The notes under the pieces: model-generated
Seen by the model: the letters and a program-made list of their open reading frames with translations, nothing else
Databases searched by the model: none
What the model was told of the DNA's origin: nothing
NCBI RefSeq assembly: GCF_000559085.1
Contig: NZ_JALN02000001.1
Coordinates: forward strand, 620,001 to 684,000
Reading direction: 5' to 3'
Length of the DNA: 64,000 bases
Source: Mycolicibacterium aromaticivorans JS19b1 = JCM 16368
Lineage (GTDB): Bacteria; Actinomycetota; Actinomycetes; Mycobacteriales; Mycobacteriaceae
Made by a program: the position numbers and the translations under genes
Part shown: positions 63,106-64,000 of the stretch, one piece after another
How positions within the stretch are numbered: the first letter of the stretch is position 1
Layout of the letters: each line of letters begins with the position of its first letter

Positions 63106-64000
63106 TTATCCGCTGGCGGCGAGCTGACCGCATGCCGCCGCGATCTCCCGCCCGCGGGTGTCCCGCACCGTGCACGACACCCCTTGCGCCTTCACCCGGC
63201 GGACGAATTCGCGTTCCACCGGCTTCGGGCTGGCATCCCACTCACTGCCCGGCGTGGGGTTGAGCGGAATCAGGTTCACGTGGGCCAGCGGGCCGAGGGC
63301 CTGATGCAGCTTCTTGCCGAGGAGATCAGCCCGCCACGGCTGGTCGTTGACGTCGCGGATCAGCGCGTACTCGATCGACACCCGCCGGCCGGTCTGGTCG
63401 GCGTAGTACCGCGCGGCATCCAGCACCTCGCTGACCTGCCAGCGGTTGTTCACCGGCACCAGAGTCTCGCGAAGCTCATCGTCCGGGGTGTGCAGTGACA
63501 ACGCCAGCGTGACACCGAGGTGTTCGTCGGCGAGCTTGCGCATCGCCGGTGCCAGCCCTACCGTCGACACCGTGACCGACCGCGCGGAGATCCCGAAGCC
63601 ATCCGGGGGCGCCGCGGTGATGCGCTGCACGGTGGCAAGTACCCGCGAATAGTTGGCCAGCGGCTCACCCATCCCCATGAACACGACATTCGACAGGCGT
63701 TCGCCGAACTCGTCGCGCGAGATCACCGCCGCCGCCCGAACCTGCTCCAGGATCTCGGCGGTGCTCAGATTTCGGGTCAGGCCGCCCTGTCCGGTCGCGC
63801 AGAACGGACACGCCATGCCGCAGCCGGCCTGCGACGAGATGCACACCGTGTTGCGGTTCGGGTAGCGCATCAGCACCGACTCGAACGTGGCGCCATCGTG
63901 GGCGCGCCACAACGTCTTTCGAGTCTCACCCGCGTCGCACTCGATCTCTTTGGCCACCGTGAGCAGCTTCGGGAACAGCGCATCGGCGCATGCGTCGCGG
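63106..64000 (-). CDS. rlmN: 23S rRNA/tRNA (adenine-C2) methyltransferase RlmN, 5' part outside window
   Basis: This radical-SAM enzyme methylates C2 of A2503 in 23S rRNA and A37 in some tRNAs. The frame is open to the window edge (upstream residues read [14 protein letters not shown]), so the N-terminus is cut off. The [4Fe-4S] ligands are in [12 protein letters not shown] (CxxxCxxC). The methyl-carrying Cys is in the C-terminal [15 protein letters not shown] and GEPLANY are further family landmarks. As I recall, the M. tuberculosis gene is split at Rv2879c/Rv2880c; here the visible part is intact. Confidence 0.93.
   Translation of the reverse strand, partial: RDACADALFPKLLTVAKEIECDAGETRKTLWRAHDGATFESVLMRYPNRNTVCISSQAGCGMACPFCATGQGGLTRNLSTAEILEQVRAAAVISRDEFGERLSNVVFMGMGEPLANYSRVLATVQRITAAPPDGFGISARSVTVSTVGLAPAMRKLADEHLGVTLALSLHTPDDELRETLVPVNNRWQVSEVLDAARYYADQTGRRVSIEYALIRDVNDQPWRADLLGKKLHQALGPLAHVNLIPLNPTPGSEWDASPKPVEREFVRRVKAQGVSCTVRDTRGREIAAACGQLAASG

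Noticed and set aside
1..64000. tRNA, rRNA, CRISPR, IS or prophage signatures
   Set aside because: No cloverleaf-like intergenic sequence, spaced repeat array, transposase or phage protein was found by eye; the only tandem repeat is the 16-base unit at 41836-41899.

Overview
The window is mycobacterial chromosome, most likely from an environmental or fast-growing species (Mycolicibacterium type). The evidence is the uniformly high G+C, mycothione reductase, paired MPT83/MPT70-like fasciclin proteins, the actinobacterial sigma factor SigC, and a backbone gene order that, as I recall it, follows M. tuberculosis Rv2846c (efpA) to Rv2880c (rlmN). PE_PGRS, VapBC, RelFG and DipZ genes that interrupt this stretch in M. 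tuberculosis are not seen. No rRNA, tRNA, CRISPR array, insertion sequence or prophage gene was found, and no gene-free stretch exceeds about 240 bases.

Layout. Bases 1-4104: the end of an NCS1 permease, then two EfpA-type efflux pumps. Bases 4138-11242 (minus): one tightly packed unit mqo - GNAT - chelatase - cobO - cobB - cysG, joined by start/stop overlaps, for malate oxidation and cobalamin/siroheme synthesis. Bases 11365-13807: a monoacylglycerol-lipase-like hydrolase and mycothione reductase. Bases 13808-35707 lie where M. tuberculosis has little more than the Ni/Co permease nicT, and look like an accessory region. It holds (a) a five-gene operon of DeoR regulator, APC permease, FGGY kinase and two flavoproteins, with unknown substrate; (b) an ArsR-type regulator and a CbiMNQO cobalt transporter; (c) a copper-related set: a zinc-finger membrane protein, a Met/His-rich DUF5134 protein, a CtaG/CopD protein, a CopZ-like chaperone and a copper ATPase divergent from sigC; and (d) a decayed sodA copy, an SGNH hydrolase, an M20 hydrolase, a TRIC channel and a frameshifted methyltransferase.

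Bases 34985-41746: a gamma-glutamylation pathway (GntR, SDR, aldehyde dehydrogenase, PuuD-like hydrolase, GlnA4) with a divergent amine permease, best read as ethanolamine or polyamine use. Bases 41914-45560: the two genes for the osmolyte N-acetylglutaminylglutamine amide behind a SigF-like promoter. Bases 45563-53540: a hydrolase, a lipoprotein, cobQ, mapB, a DUF1707 protein, a Rieske lipoprotein, a nitronate monooxygenase, a DUF3892 protein and a penicillin-binding lipoprotein. Bases 53630-64000: a GH16 glycosidase, a GNAT, the isoprenoid genes ispG and dxr flanking the site-2 protease rip1, two fasciclin proteins, photolyase, a DUF2631 protein and the truncated rlmN.

Two themes tie the region together. 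The first is cobalt: the cobalamin genes on one side, a dedicated cobalt importer 10 kb away, and cobQ elsewhere in the window. The second is copper: SigC, a P1B ATPase, a chaperone and Cu-handling membrane proteins within 10 kb. Many genes have a TANNNT -10 box 6-8 bases before the start codon, which predicts leaderless or nearly leaderless mRNAs.
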